A stretch of DNA of 64,000 nucleotides, taken from the NCBI RefSeq assembly GCF_029714305.1, contig NZ_CP121647.1, forward strand, positions 2,004,501 through 2,068,500, in the 5' to 3' direction. The DNA comes from Bradyrhizobium sp. CB3481. Its GTDB lineage: Bacteria > Pseudomonadota > Alphaproteobacteria > Rhizobiales > Xanthobacteraceae. The notes beneath the pieces were generated by a model. That model was not told the origin of the DNA and did not search any database. It was given only the letters and a program-made list of their open reading frames with translations. Both the position numbers and the translations under genes were made by a program. This document shows positions 26,480 through 34,149 of this stretch, in pieces (position 1 is the first letter of the stretch; each line of letters opens with the position of its first letter).

Positions 26480-26493
26480 TTGTCGAGGATCAA
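26480..26493. promoter_or_regulatory. FNR/NnrR-type box TTGTCGAGGATCAA
   Basis: TTG-N8-CAA with one departure (T at position 4) from the FixK consensus. Its centre is 62 bases before the Cys-rich small gene on the minus strand and 97 before nnrS, so it fits the small gene best. Confidence 0.5.
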
Positions 26494-26518
26494 ACACGCC
26501 GGCTAACGATGGGGCAAT

Positions 26519-26545
26519 TTGTGCTTCGACAAAGAGCGCCGGCCG
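26519..26545 (+). promoter_or_regulatory. NnrR-type box plus shared 17-base element before nnrS
   Basis: TTGTGCTTCGACAA is centred 58 bases before the nnrS start. Its right arm continues into ACAAAGAGCGCCGGCCG (26529-26545), found identically in the norC promoter at 33593-33609. The shared extension points to a common promoter design. Confidence 0.6.
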
Positions 26546-26583
26546 GAACGGCTTATGATCACAGCGAATAAAAGGAATCACCG

Positions 26584-27762
26584 ATGGCGACGATGCAGAA
26601 ATTGAGGACTTATCAGGGACCGGCGCTGTTTTCCTACGGTTTCCGGCCGTTCTTCCTGTTCGGCGCCATCTATGCCGGTGCAATGGTTCCGCTGTGGCTT
26701 GTGGTCTTCGCGGGCAACATCTCGCTGCCAAGCGCGCTCGCGCCGCGGGACTGGCACCTCCATGAGATGCTGTTCGGCTATGTCGGCGCCGTGATCGCGG
26801 GCTTTCTCTTGACGGCGGTGCCGAACTGGACTGGCCGGCTCCCGATCCAGGGCATGCCGCTCGCGATCCTGTTCGCTGCGTGGCTTGCCGGTCGGCTCGC
26901 TGTAACGTTCTCCGCTTTGATCGGCTGGGAAATCGCGCTGGCAATCGACGCCGCTTTTCTGCTGCTGCTCGCCGCCGCAGCCGCGCGCGAAATCGTCGCC
27001 GGACGCAAGTGGAACAATCTGAAGGTGGTTGGCATCATCTCGCTACTGGCCGCCGCCAACATCGCGTTTCACGTCGAGGCGCATCTTGGCGGCGTAGCGG
27101 AATATTCCACGCGCATCGGCGTCGGCCTCGTGGTCACGCTGGTCTGCCTGATCGGCGGGCGGATTGTCCCGAGCTTTACACGCAATTGGCTGGCGCGTCG
27201 CGAACCCGGACGCCTGCCGGTGCCGTTCAACCGTTTCGATGCGATCACGATGGCCGCGGGGGTCGGCGCCATCGTCGCGTGGGTCGTGGCGCCTTCGGGC
27301 CGTCTCACCGCCGCCGCACTCTGCATCGCCGGCGTGCTGCATGTCGTACGGCTGGCGCGCTGGGCCGGCGACCGGACCATATCGGATCGTCTCGTGCTGA
27401 TTCTCCATATTGCCTATGCGTTCGTGCCGGCCGGCTTCCTGTTGGCGGCGCTGGCTGCCTTGGACCTCGTTGCCCCCAGCGCTGGGATTCATGCCTGGAC
27501 CGGCGGCGCGATCGGTTCGATGACGATTGCGGTGATGACGCGGGCCTCGCTTGGCCACACCGGGCAGACGCTTTCGGCGTCGATCGCCACCCAATTGGTC
27601 TATGCCTCGATCGTAATCGCCGCGCTGGCACGCGTGTGCGCGGCGCTCGAGCCAGCTCATTCGGTCCCGCTGCTGACGATCGCGGGCGCGGCCTGGGCCG
27701 CCGCGTTTCTGGGCTTTGCGCTTGTCTACGCCCCGCTTCTGTGCCGGGTCCGTAAGCCATAA
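26584..27762 (+). CDS. nnrS: NnrS-family haem-copper membrane protein
   Basis: The 392-residue protein has about twelve membrane segments. The N-terminal LFSYGFRPFFLFGAIYAG and WHLHEMLFGYVGAVIAGFLLTAVPNWTG are the NnrS family signature, with His residues thought to bind haem and copper. Later blocks include RIVPSFTRNWLA and AIGSMTIAVMTRASLGHTG. NnrS relieves nitric-oxide stress by limiting damage to iron and iron-sulfur pools. It starts a run of membrane, DUF2249, DUF59 and ferredoxin genes with almost no gaps, under an NnrR-type box. Confidence 0.94.
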   Translation: MATMQKLRTYQGPALFSYGFRPFFLFGAIYAGAMVPLWLVVFAGNISLPSALAPRDWHLHEMLFGYVGAVIAGFLLTAVPNWTGRLPIQGMPLAILFAAWLAGRLAVTFSALIGWEIALAIDAAFLLLLAAAAAREIVAGRKWNNLKVVGIISLLAAANIAFHVEAHLGGVAEYSTRIGVGLVVTLVCLIGGRIVPSFTRNWLARREPGRLPVPFNRFDAITMAAGVGAIVAWVVAPSGRLTAAALCIAGVLHVVRLARWAGDRTISDRLVLILHIAYAFVPAGFLLAALAALDLVAPSAGIHAWTGGAIGSMTIAVMTRASLGHTGQTLSASIATQLVYASIVIAALARVCAALEPAHSVPLLTIAGAAWAAAFLGFALVYAPLLCRVRKP

Positions 27763-27768
27763 GAGCGA

Positions 27769-29109
27769 ATGATGATCGGTGCCAGCATATCACGATGGAC
27801 GATGAGCTACTTCGCGGTCGCCCTTGCATGGCTGCTCGTCGCGCTGGCGCTGATGGTTGCGGGTGTCGGCTTTCCGGCGGTGCATCTTGCCTCGCCCGAT
27901 ACGCTCATCCTGGTGCATGTGGTCTGCATCGGCTGGCTGAGCGTTGCGATGTGCGGCGCGCTGTTCCAGTTCGTGCCGGTGCTGGTGGCCAAGCCGTTAT
28001 TTTCGGAAAAGTGGGCCTTGCCGGGGCTCGGCCTGTTGACAATAGGTCTCGCCGCGCTGCTCGCCGGCTTTTTGGGATTGGGAGGCCGGCTGCCGGCCTG
28101 GCACTGGATTCTCCCGGCCGGAGCGCTCCTGTTGATCGCCGGTTTCAGCCTGATCGTCGTCGATCTCGGACTGACGGCATGGCAGCGGCCGACGGGGCCG
28201 GCACGCTTTGTCCTGGTGGGGCTCGCCTCGCTCTGTGTCACGGTCGCCTTCGGCGCGATCTTTGCGTTTGCGCATGCGGGGCGGGCGGGACCAGTTGGGG
28301 AAGCAATGTTGGCGAGCGGCGTTCCGCTGCATGCGATTGCCGGCCTCGGCGGATGGCTGACACTGACGGCAATGGGCGTGAGCTACCGGCTGCTATCCAT
28401 GTTCATGCTCTCGCCCGATATCGATGACCGCAAGAGCAACGTGACCCTGGCAGTCGGCGCGCTTGCCATCGCCATCGCGGCAATTGGCGGTGTCTTCGCG
28501 ATCTGGCTTTCTTTCGGATTGAACGTTGTGTTGTCGGTGGTTGCCGTTCTCAGCCTGGCGACCATTATCTTGTACGGGCGCGACGTGCTCGGGATATTCA
28601 AGAACCGCAAGCGCCGGCAGCTCGAACTCAACACACGGATGGCCGTGCTATCCTACATCAGTCTCGCGGCGTCGGCGCTGCTCGGCGTGATGCTCATCCT
28701 GACCGGCGCGTTCACTGCGCAGCTCGGCGCTTTCGTCTTTCTCGCCGTCTTCGGCTGGCTGTCGGGTCTTGTCCTCGCCAAGCTTTACAAGATCGTGGCG
28801 TTCCTGACCTGGCTAGAAACTTACGGGCCTGTGATGGGACGCACCGCGACGCCCCGCGTGCAGGACCTCGTGTCGGAGGCGAGGGCATCGAAGTGGTTCG
28901 TGATCTACCATGCGGCCGTCTGGTTCGGCACGCTGATGCTGCTGGCCGGTCAACCCTCGGCGTTCCGGGCAGCTGCGGCGATCATGACCATCGGGATCGT
29001 CGGTATCGTCAGGGAAATCATCCGGACGCGGAGCCTTGCGGATGTCGAGAGCACGCTGCGTCTGCCGGGCGGCGCCTGCGCGCCGCATCTGTTGTTTGCC
29101 AGGAACTAA
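27769..29109 (+). CDS. Twelve-helix membrane protein, haem-copper-oxidase-like, in the NO-stress operon
   Basis: The 446-residue protein has roughly twelve hydrophobic segments. Several His residues sit in membrane segments in a way that recalls subunit I of haem-copper oxidases: ILVHVVCIGWLSVAMCGALF, VPLHAIAGLGGWLTLTAMGVS and WFVIYHAAVWFGTLML. It starts six bases after nnrS. Proteins of this type recur beside NnrS in denitrifiers from memory, without a defined role. Possibilities are a sensor, a haem carrier or an NO-binding protein; no catalytic claim can be made. Confidence 0.8.
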   Translation: MMIGASISRWTMSYFAVALAWLLVALALMVAGVGFPAVHLASPDTLILVHVVCIGWLSVAMCGALFQFVPVLVAKPLFSEKWALPGLGLLTIGLAALLAGFLGLGGRLPAWHWILPAGALLLIAGFSLIVVDLGLTAWQRPTGPARFVLVGLASLCVTVAFGAIFAFAHAGRAGPVGEAMLASGVPLHAIAGLGGWLTLTAMGVSYRLLSMFMLSPDIDDRKSNVTLAVGALAIAIAAIGGVFAIWLSFGLNVVLSVVAVLSLATIILYGRDVLGIFKNRKRRQLELNTRMAVLSYISLAASALLGVMLILTGAFTAQLGAFVFLAVFGWLSGLVLAKLYKIVAFLTWLETYGPVMGRTATPRVQDLVSEARASKWFVIYHAAVWFGTLMLLAGQPSAFRAAAAIMTIGIVGIVREIIRTRSLADVESTLRLPGGACAPHLLFARN

Positions 29110-29123
29110 CGAAAGGAAGCGCC

Positions 29124-29627
29124 ATGACCGAATATATCGATGTCGATGTCCGTCCGATCCTGCGCGCCGGCGGCGAGCCGTTCTCAGTCATCATGGCCGC
29201 ACTCGAGCGGCTCGAACCCGGGCAGGGGCTCCGCCTCTATGCGACGTTCAAGCCGGTGCCGCTGTTCGCCGTCATGGCAGACAGGGGATTCGCCCATTCC
29301 GCGCAGCCGCTCGACGCCGGCGAGTGGGAAGTGCTGTTCACGCCCGCGGACACCAAGCCGGCTGCGCCTGTCGCCGGCAGGCCGGCGTTCGACGCTTGGC
29401 CGGAGCCATCCGTCAGACAGGACAATCGCGATCTCGATCCGCCGGAGCCGATGGTGCGCATCCTGGCAGCCGCCGAGAAACTGGCACCGGGTGAAACGCT
29501 GTCGGCCCTGCTGCGGCGCGAGCCGGTCTTCCTGTTCCCGCAACTCGAGAAGCGCGGATATCGCTGGCTTGGCGGATTCTCGCCGGACGGCACCACGTAC
29601 GAATTGACTGTCAGGGCGCCATCATGA
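29124..29627 (+). CDS. DUF2249-domain protein, two tandem copies
   Basis: The 167-residue cytoplasmic protein contains two related domains: residues 5-75 (VDVRPILRAGGEPFSVIMAAL, GQGLRLYATFKPVPLFAVMA, GFAHSA) and residues 95-165 (PPEPMVRILAAAEKLAPGET, VFLFPQLEKRGY). DUF2249 is a TusA-like fold often found with hemerythrin or NO-stress genes; function unknown. GAAAGGAAG precedes the ATG. It overlaps the DUF59 gene by four bases, so the two are co-translated and may form one assembly. Confidence 0.85.
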   Translation: MTEYIDVDVRPILRAGGEPFSVIMAALERLEPGQGLRLYATFKPVPLFAVMADRGFAHSAQPLDAGEWEVLFTPADTKPAAPVAGRPAFDAWPEPSVRQDNRDLDPPEPMVRILAAAEKLAPGETLSALLRREPVFLFPQLEKRGYRWLGGFSPDGTTYELTVRAPS

Positions 29628-29938
29628 CCGACGAACTCGTCCGCAATATCAGGGAAGCGCTGCGCGTCGTGATCGATCCCGAGCTTGGCCACAACATCGT
29701 TGATCTCGGCTTTGTCTATGACATCTCGGCTGCAGAAGGCGCCGTTCGCATCACGATGACCGCGACCACACCGGGCTGCCCCGCCGTCCACTTCCTGAAG
29801 GAGGGCGTGGCCAACGCGGTCGCACAGATTCCAGGCGTCCGCAGCGTCGATATCGCGATGACGTTCGATCCGCCCTGGACACCGTCCCGCATCGAACCGG
29901 CGACCCGATCCTCGCTTGGTTTCGCCGCGGTAAATTAG
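29624..29938 (+). CDS. DUF59/MIP18-family metal-sulfur cluster assembly factor
   Basis: The 104-residue protein is a single DUF59 domain: ELVRNIREALRVVIDPELGHN, IVDLGFVYDISAAEGAVRIT, MTATTPGCPAVHFLKEGVANA, where Cys45-equivalent in TTPGCP is the conserved cysteine. Relatives (SufT, PaaD) help mature iron-sulfur proteins. Here it lies between DUF2249 and a ferredoxin-like CcoG homologue, so it may repair or mature that protein's clusters under nitric-oxide attack; inferred. Confidence 0.88.
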   Translation: MTDELVRNIREALRVVIDPELGHNIVDLGFVYDISAAEGAVRITMTATTPGCPAVHFLKEGVANAVAQIPGVRSVDIAMTFDPPWTPSRIEPATRSSLGFAAVN

Positions 29939-29948
29939 GGTCCGGGAA

Positions 29949-31379
29949 ATGGCGCTTACCATCGAGATCGACCATGCCAAGACGCGTGCCAGGGCCGCGG
30001 CGGCGGGATCAGCCCAGCCAGTCATGCCGCAGGCAGTCAAAGGGCCGATCCGCCGCATCAAGTGGGCCGTCCTGCTGCTGACGCTTTCCATCTATTACGT
30101 GACGCCGTTCCTTCGCTGGGACCGTGGCCCCCATGCGCCGGATCAGGCGGTCCTGCTCGATTTTGCGCATGGACGGCTCTACTTCTTCTTCGTCGAGATC
30201 TGGCCGCAGGACCTCTACCTCGTGACCGGGCTTTTGGTTCTTGCCGCGACGATATTGATTCTCACCAATGCGCTGGCGGGGCGGTTATGGTGCGGCTTCG
30301 CCTGTCCGCAGACGGTCTGGACCGATTTGTTCTTGCTCGTCGAACGGCTGATCGAGGGCGACCGACGCCAGCGCCTGAAGAACCTTGGCGCGCCACTTGA
30401 CGCCAAACGGGCCATGCAGATCGTAGCAAAGCATTCTGCCCGGCTTTTGATTTCGTTCGCGACCGGCGGCACGCTGATCTTCTACTTCACCGACGCACCG
30501 GATCTCGTCCGCGGCTTCGCGCATGGCGATGTTTCGGCCAATGCGCTTGGCTGGATTCTCGTCTTCGCCGGCACCACCTATGGCCTCGCGGGTTTCGCGC
30601 GCGAGCAGGTCTGCACCTTCATGTGCCCATGGCCGCGCCTTCAAGGCGCGATCTGGGATCCCGAAGCCTTTACCGTCAACTACCGGGACTATCGCGGCGA
30701 ACAACGAACCTCGGCCAAGAAGGCCGCCGAGCTTCGCCTGCAGGGCAGGCCGGCGGGTGACTGCGTCGATTGCAATCATTGCGTCACGGTGTGTCCGATC
30801 GGTATCGATATCCGCGAGGGACCGAACTTCGCCTGCATCAATTGCGGACTATGCGTCGATGCCTGCGATGGCGTGATGTCGAAACTCGGCCGTCCGCGCG
30901 GCCTGATCGACTACGAAAGCTGGAACAACATCGAGCGCGGCCGCCGTGGCGAGGCGCGGGTCAATCGCCTGGTGCGACCGAAGACCATCGGGCTGACGGC
31001 GGCGTGTCTGGCGCTGACGGCGATCATCGTCTTTTCCTTCATGGCCAAGACCAACGCGACCCTGTCGGTGCAACATGATCGCGATCCCCTAGCGGTCCGG
31101 CTCTCGGACGGATCGGTGCGCAATGCCTATACGGTCAAGCTGCTGAACAAGTCGTCAGCCGCCCACGCTTACACGCTGTCGGTCAGCGGCGTGGATGCCA
31201 AGATGGCGATTATCGGCAATGAGGGCCTCGCTCCGATCGAGGTGCCCGCCGACGGCTCCGAAGCCGTCCGGGTTACGCTTACCGCGATGAATCCGCGGGA
31301 GGCCGACGTTGTGTTCACCGCGCGCGACGAAACCGGCACCACGATCCTCTCCGCAAAAGACCGCTTCGTCGAACGGTGA
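29949..31379 (+). CDS. CcoG/FixG-like membrane ferredoxin
   Basis: The 476-residue protein has four to five membrane helices (LLLTLSIYYVTPFLRWD; LVTGLLVLAATILILTNALAG) and two cluster regions. The motif CGFACPQTVWTDLF carries the first cysteines. The pair CVDCNHCVTVCPIGIDIREG and CINCGLCVDACDGVMSKLG holds two 4Fe-4S sites. A C-terminal immunoglobulin-like FixG_C domain follows. CcoG is a Cu(II) reductase for cbb3-oxidase assembly. Here no ccoNOP genes are near and a copper chaperone follows, so this paralogue may feed copper to NirK, pseudoazurin or an oxidase. Gene symbol withheld for that reason. Confidence 0.92.
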   Translation: MALTIEIDHAKTRARAAAAGSAQPVMPQAVKGPIRRIKWAVLLLTLSIYYVTPFLRWDRGPHAPDQAVLLDFAHGRLYFFFVEIWPQDLYLVTGLLVLAATILILTNALAGRLWCGFACPQTVWTDLFLLVERLIEGDRRQRLKNLGAPLDAKRAMQIVAKHSARLLISFATGGTLIFYFTDAPDLVRGFAHGDVSANALGWILVFAGTTYGLAGFAREQVCTFMCPWPRLQGAIWDPEAFTVNYRDYRGEQRTSAKKAAELRLQGRPAGDCVDCNHCVTVCPIGIDIREGPNFACINCGLCVDACDGVMSKLGRPRGLIDYESWNNIERGRRGEARVNRLVRPKTIGLTAACLALTAIIVFSFMAKTNATLSVQHDRDPLAVRLSDGSVRNAYTVKLLNKSSAAHAYTLSVSGVDAKMAIIGNEGLAPIEVPADGSEAVRVTLTAMNPREADVVFTARDETGTTILSAKDRFVER

Positions 31380-31508
31380 GGCTCGGCCGGTGCGTGAAAG
31401 CGAACAAAAAGTCGCCGCGATCATCGTCAGCTTGCGCCCGATCAACGTCGGGAACGCCTGGTCTGTCACATTGCCTGCCAGTAACCCGGCTTGATCGGAG
31501 ATTCCGCC

Positions 31509-32354
31509 ATGCTCAACCGCTTCAGCAAGATCGCGCTGATCGCCGCCGCGCTGACGGCGTTCCTCAGCTCCTCGCCAGCCGCCGCCCTCGACATCGCGGT
31601 GAAGCAGGCCTGGAGCCGCGCGACCCCAAAGGGAGCAAAAGTCGCGGCCGGTTACCTTGCCATCGAGAACCGGAGCATCCAGCCCGACCGGCTGCTTTCT
31701 GCGTCAAGCAGCGCAGCCGCCAAGGTCGAGATTCATCAGATGGCGCTGCAGGACGGCATCATGACGATGCGCTCGCTCGACGACGGCCTGACAATTCCTC
31801 CCGATGTGACGGTGACGCTCGCGCCGGGCGGCGATCACATCATGTTCGTCGGGCTGAACGCGCCGTTCGAAGAGGGACAGCATGTCCCGGTCTCGCTCAA
31901 TTTCGAGCGCGCTGGCAAGATAGATGTCAATTTCGAAGTTGGCAGCGTTGGCGCCAAGGGACCTCGACTGCAAGTTGCCTCGACGGAGCCTGCCGCGACG
32001 GCCGCAGCTCCCGCGCCAGCCGCATCGGCTGGGGAGCCGTTCTTCACGCACATCTGCGGCACGCGCGTGATGGCCAACGTTACGATCTCACCGGGGCGCG
32101 GTGGGCCGATTGAGGTTCTCGTGCAGCTTGAGGACGCCGACGAGAAACCGCTCGCGGTCGATGGACTTCTCGTCACACTGTCCAATCCTGACAAGGCCAT
32201 CGCTCCTGTCACCGCGACGGCGGAGCGCGTGGCCGCCGATAGCTGGCGTGTCCGCCTGACGGCGGCGGCGAGCGGAAAATGGTCGCTGTCGCTCGGTATC
32301 GATCTGGCGAAGGATGACCGCGTCGACATCGCAGCCCCGATCCTGATCGAATGA
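31509..32354 (+). CDS. PCuAC-type copper chaperone fused to a CopD/YcnJ-C-like domain
   Basis: The 281-residue exported protein has a signal peptide ending near SPAAA-LD. Residues 30-150 form a PCu(A)C domain with the copper motif His-x-Met ... His-x-Met: VEIHQMALQDGIMTMRSL and later GGDHIMFVGL. An Ala/Pro-rich linker (residues 160-178) leads to a second beta domain (TRVMANVTISPGRGGPIEV, VTLSNPDKAIAPV, GKWSLSLGIDL) like the C-terminal domain of CopD/YcnJ proteins. It probably delivers Cu(I) in the periplasm. It follows the CcoG-like gene by 130 bases. GGAG is eight bases before the ATG at 31509. Confidence 0.85.
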   Translation: MLNRFSKIALIAAALTAFLSSSPAAALDIAVKQAWSRATPKGAKVAAGYLAIENRSIQPDRLLSASSSAAAKVEIHQMALQDGIMTMRSLDDGLTIPPDVTVTLAPGGDHIMFVGLNAPFEEGQHVPVSLNFERAGKIDVNFEVGSVGAKGPRLQVASTEPAATAAAPAPAASAGEPFFTHICGTRVMANVTISPGRGGPIEVLVQLEDADEKPLAVDGLLVTLSNPDKAIAPVTATAERVAADSWRVRLTAAASGKWSLSLGIDLAKDDRVDIAAPILIE

Positions 32355-32374
32355 TGTGGGCAGAGCCGATACGT

Positions 32375-32530
32375 CTACTGTGTCGTGAACAGCACCACGG
32401 CGATCGCGACCGACAATGCCACCGCAGATACGGTCGCCGTGGTCGATAGCACGCCCATCGCCCTCAAGGTACCAGCAAAGGCGATGATGATGGGGGTGGC
32501 CGTCAACAGGCCCAGCTGTGCGTCGCTCAT
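32375..32530 (-). CDS. Small two-helix membrane protein of 51 residues in the nor region
   Basis: Starts MSDAQLGLLTATPI and contains two hydrophobic stretches (LLTATPIIIAFAGTLRAMGVL, then ATVSAVALSVAIAVVLF). The divergent TTGCGCTCCATCAA box is centred 65 bases before the start, a class II position. No family recognised. It converges with the copper-chaperone gene. Confidence 0.5.
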   Translation of the reverse strand: MSDAQLGLLTATPIIIAFAGTLRAMGVLSTTATVSAVALSVAIAVVLFTTQ

Positions 32531-32588
32531 CGGTTCTGTCCTCATTGATTTCAAGGCCCGCATATAGCGACCGTTGCGGAGCTTGACG

Positions 32589-32602
32589 TTGCGCTCCATC
32601 AA
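32589..32602. promoter_or_regulatory. FixK2/NnrR-type box TTGCGCTCCATCAA before norE
   Basis: Exact TTGC-N6-TCAA, centred 100 bases before norE (73 if the ATG at 32669 is used) and 65 before the divergent 51-residue gene, so it may drive both. Confidence 0.7.
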
Positions 32603-32695
32603 GAAGCGAGACGATAGGCGCGGCCGCTACCGTATTTGCGCGGCAACAAAGACCACGCGCCGGAGGGGATGATAAGCGTCGGTTGGGAAGGTCGG

Positions 32696-33268
32696 ATGTC
32701 TATTGCGGATTGCGAAGAAGAACAGGGGTGGGGCGTTCTCGAAGGACTCCCGGGCGACCCGATGATGTGGGTGCTCGTCTTCAGCGAGCTCGCCGCTTTC
32801 GGTCTGTTCCTCGGTGCATTCATCGTCGCCCACGCGGTCAATTCAGCGGTTTTTGCATCGGGACAGGCGGCCCTCGACGTATCGCTTGCCGGCTATAATA
32901 CGATCGTCTTGGTGACGAGCGGCTGGGCAGCGGCAAGGGGCGCGGCATCGGCGCGCGCCAGGGAAAGCCGTCGCGCGCGACTGTGGCTGCTGCTCGCCAT
33001 GGCGCTCGGCGGCGCCTTCGTCGCGATCAAGCTCGTCGAGTATGCACAGGAGATCGGCGGCGGTGTCGGTCTCGAGACCAGCGTCTTCTTCACATTGTAC
33101 TTCCTGCTGACCGGCTTTCATCTGCTGCACGTCTGCCTTGGAATCATCATCCTCGCCGTCGTCTGCCGCCGGGCCGATCCCGTCCATGTGGAGACTGGAA
33201 CGGTGTTTTGGCACATGGTCGATCTGGTTTGGATCGTGATGTTCCCGATCGTCTACCTGGTGCGCTGA
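32696..33268 (+). CDS. norE: NorE, cytochrome-oxidase-subunit-III-like protein
   Basis: The 190-residue membrane protein has five helices in subunit III style: GDPMMWVLVFSELAAFGLFLGAF, the RLWLLLAMALGGAFVAIKLVEYAQEI helix with the conserved Glu, FFTLYFLLTGFHLLHVCLGIII and the closing FWHMVDLVWIVMFPIVYLVR. NorE is linked to nitric-oxide reductase operons and improves NOR activity without being part of the purified enzyme. The ATG at 32696 has GGGAAGG nearby; an ATG at 32669 is also possible. Three bases separate it from norF. Confidence 0.9.
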   Translation: MSIADCEEEQGWGVLEGLPGDPMMWVLVFSELAAFGLFLGAFIVAHAVNSAVFASGQAALDVSLAGYNTIVLVTSGWAAARGAASARARESRRARLWLLLAMALGGAFVAIKLVEYAQEIGGGVGLETSVFFTLYFLLTGFHLLHVCLGIIILAVVCRRADPVHVETGTVFWHMVDLVWIVMFPIVYLVR

Positions 33269-33271
33269 AGC

Positions 33272-33544
33272 ATGCGCTATTCGCCCGACCGCCTGGACCT
33301 CACGTTGATTGCACTGATCGCGCTCGCGGCTGCGACCATGGCATTTGCCGGCGCTGGCCGGGGCCTGCTGCTCGCCAATGGCGCCGTTCTCGCCATTGCG
33401 GCGGTCAAAGGCCGCAGAATCCTGCTCGACTATCTCGATCTGCGGTCTGCGCCGCCGCTGTGGCGCGGGCTTGCCACCGCGTGGCTGCTGCTCGTCGTGA
33501 GCTTCGCCTTGGCTGTTTCTGCTGTCACGGCTCTATTCTCCTGA
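33272..33544 (+). CDS. norF: NorF, small membrane protein of the NOR operon
   Basis: The 90-residue protein has three hydrophobic helices, with the family segment AAVKGRRILLDYLDLRSAPPLWRGL between helices two and three, as in NorF and short subunit-IV-like proteins. It follows norE by three bases. NorF is needed for full NOR activity in some denitrifiers. A 7-bp inverted repeat (33541-33567) overlaps its stop and may weaken transcription into norC, which has its own promoter box. Confidence 0.82.
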   Translation: MRYSPDRLDLTLIALIALAAATMAFAGAGRGLLLANGAVLAIAAVKGRRILLDYLDLRSAPPLWRGLATAWLLLVVSFALAVSAVTALFS

Positions 33545-33582
33545 CGGCAAATCCAGGAAACCGTCAGAGATCGTCGAGAAGC

Positions 33583-33609
33583 TTGATCCGGCACAAAGAG
33601 CGCCGGCCG
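33583..33609 (+). promoter_or_regulatory. NnrR-type box plus shared 17-base element before norC
   Basis: TTGATCCGGCACAA (centre 70 bases before norC) has the TTG-N8-CAA form. It runs into ACAAAGAGCGCCGGCCG (33593-33609), identical to the element before nnrS. Confidence 0.6.
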
Positions 33610-33659
33610 TGAGTGAATAGATTGCCGCGACCGCTCATACGAACCGGAAAGGAACCGTA

Positions 33660-34112
33660 ATGGCTGAACGCCTTACCAAGTCGGCGGCCCGCAATGTCTT
33701 CTACGGCGGATCGGCTTTTTTCTTCGCGATCTTCCTCGCCCTGACGGCGCACAGCCACTACTACATGGTCAATTCGTCGACGGATGCGACGACGCTGACC
33801 AGCTCGGTGGCGCGCGGCAAGCACGTCTGGGAGAAGCACTCCTGCATCAACTGCCATACCTTGCTGGGCGAGGGCGCGTATTTTGCCCCTGAGGTCGGCA
33901 ATGTCTGGGACCGCTGGGGCGGCAATGAAGATCCCGCCACCGCCAAGGAAATCCTGAAGTCGTGGATGCAGGCGCAACCGTCCGGCGCGCCGGGCCGCCG
34001 GCAGATGCCGCAGTTCAATCTCACCGACCAGGAACTCAGCGATCTCGCCGATTTCCTGCAGTGGACCAACAAGATCAAGACGCAGAACTGGCCGCCGAAC
34101 AAGGCCGGCTGA
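33660..34112 (+). CDS. norC: Nitric-oxide reductase cytochrome c subunit
   Basis: The 150-residue protein is anchored by one N-terminal helix (residues 13-30). The c-type haem site is Cys62-x2-Cys65-His66 (HSCINCHTLL), with Met116 in GRRQMPQFN as the sixth ligand. Length and order are as in NorC of cNOR. It receives electrons from periplasmic donors and passes them to NorB, directly downstream. Confidence 0.96.
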   Translation: MAERLTKSAARNVFYGGSAFFFAIFLALTAHSHYYMVNSSTDATTLTSSVARGKHVWEKHSCINCHTLLGEGAYFAPEVGNVWDRWGGNEDPATAKEILKSWMQAQPSGAPGRRQMPQFNLTDQELSDLADFLQWTNKIKTQNWPPNKAG

Positions 34113-34149
34113 GCATCCTGTCCCGTCAGCTCGCTTTAGGAACCCCAAG

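Noticed and set aside
25430..26944. Minus-strand frame of 504 codons covering pseudoazurin and the start of nnrS
   Set aside because: Antisense to two well-identified genes; only the short part at 25988-26238 looks protein-like and is reported separately.
33541..33567. Terminator after norF
   Set aside because: The stem is only 7 bp with a 13-base loop and no U tract, so it is mentioned with norF but not called.
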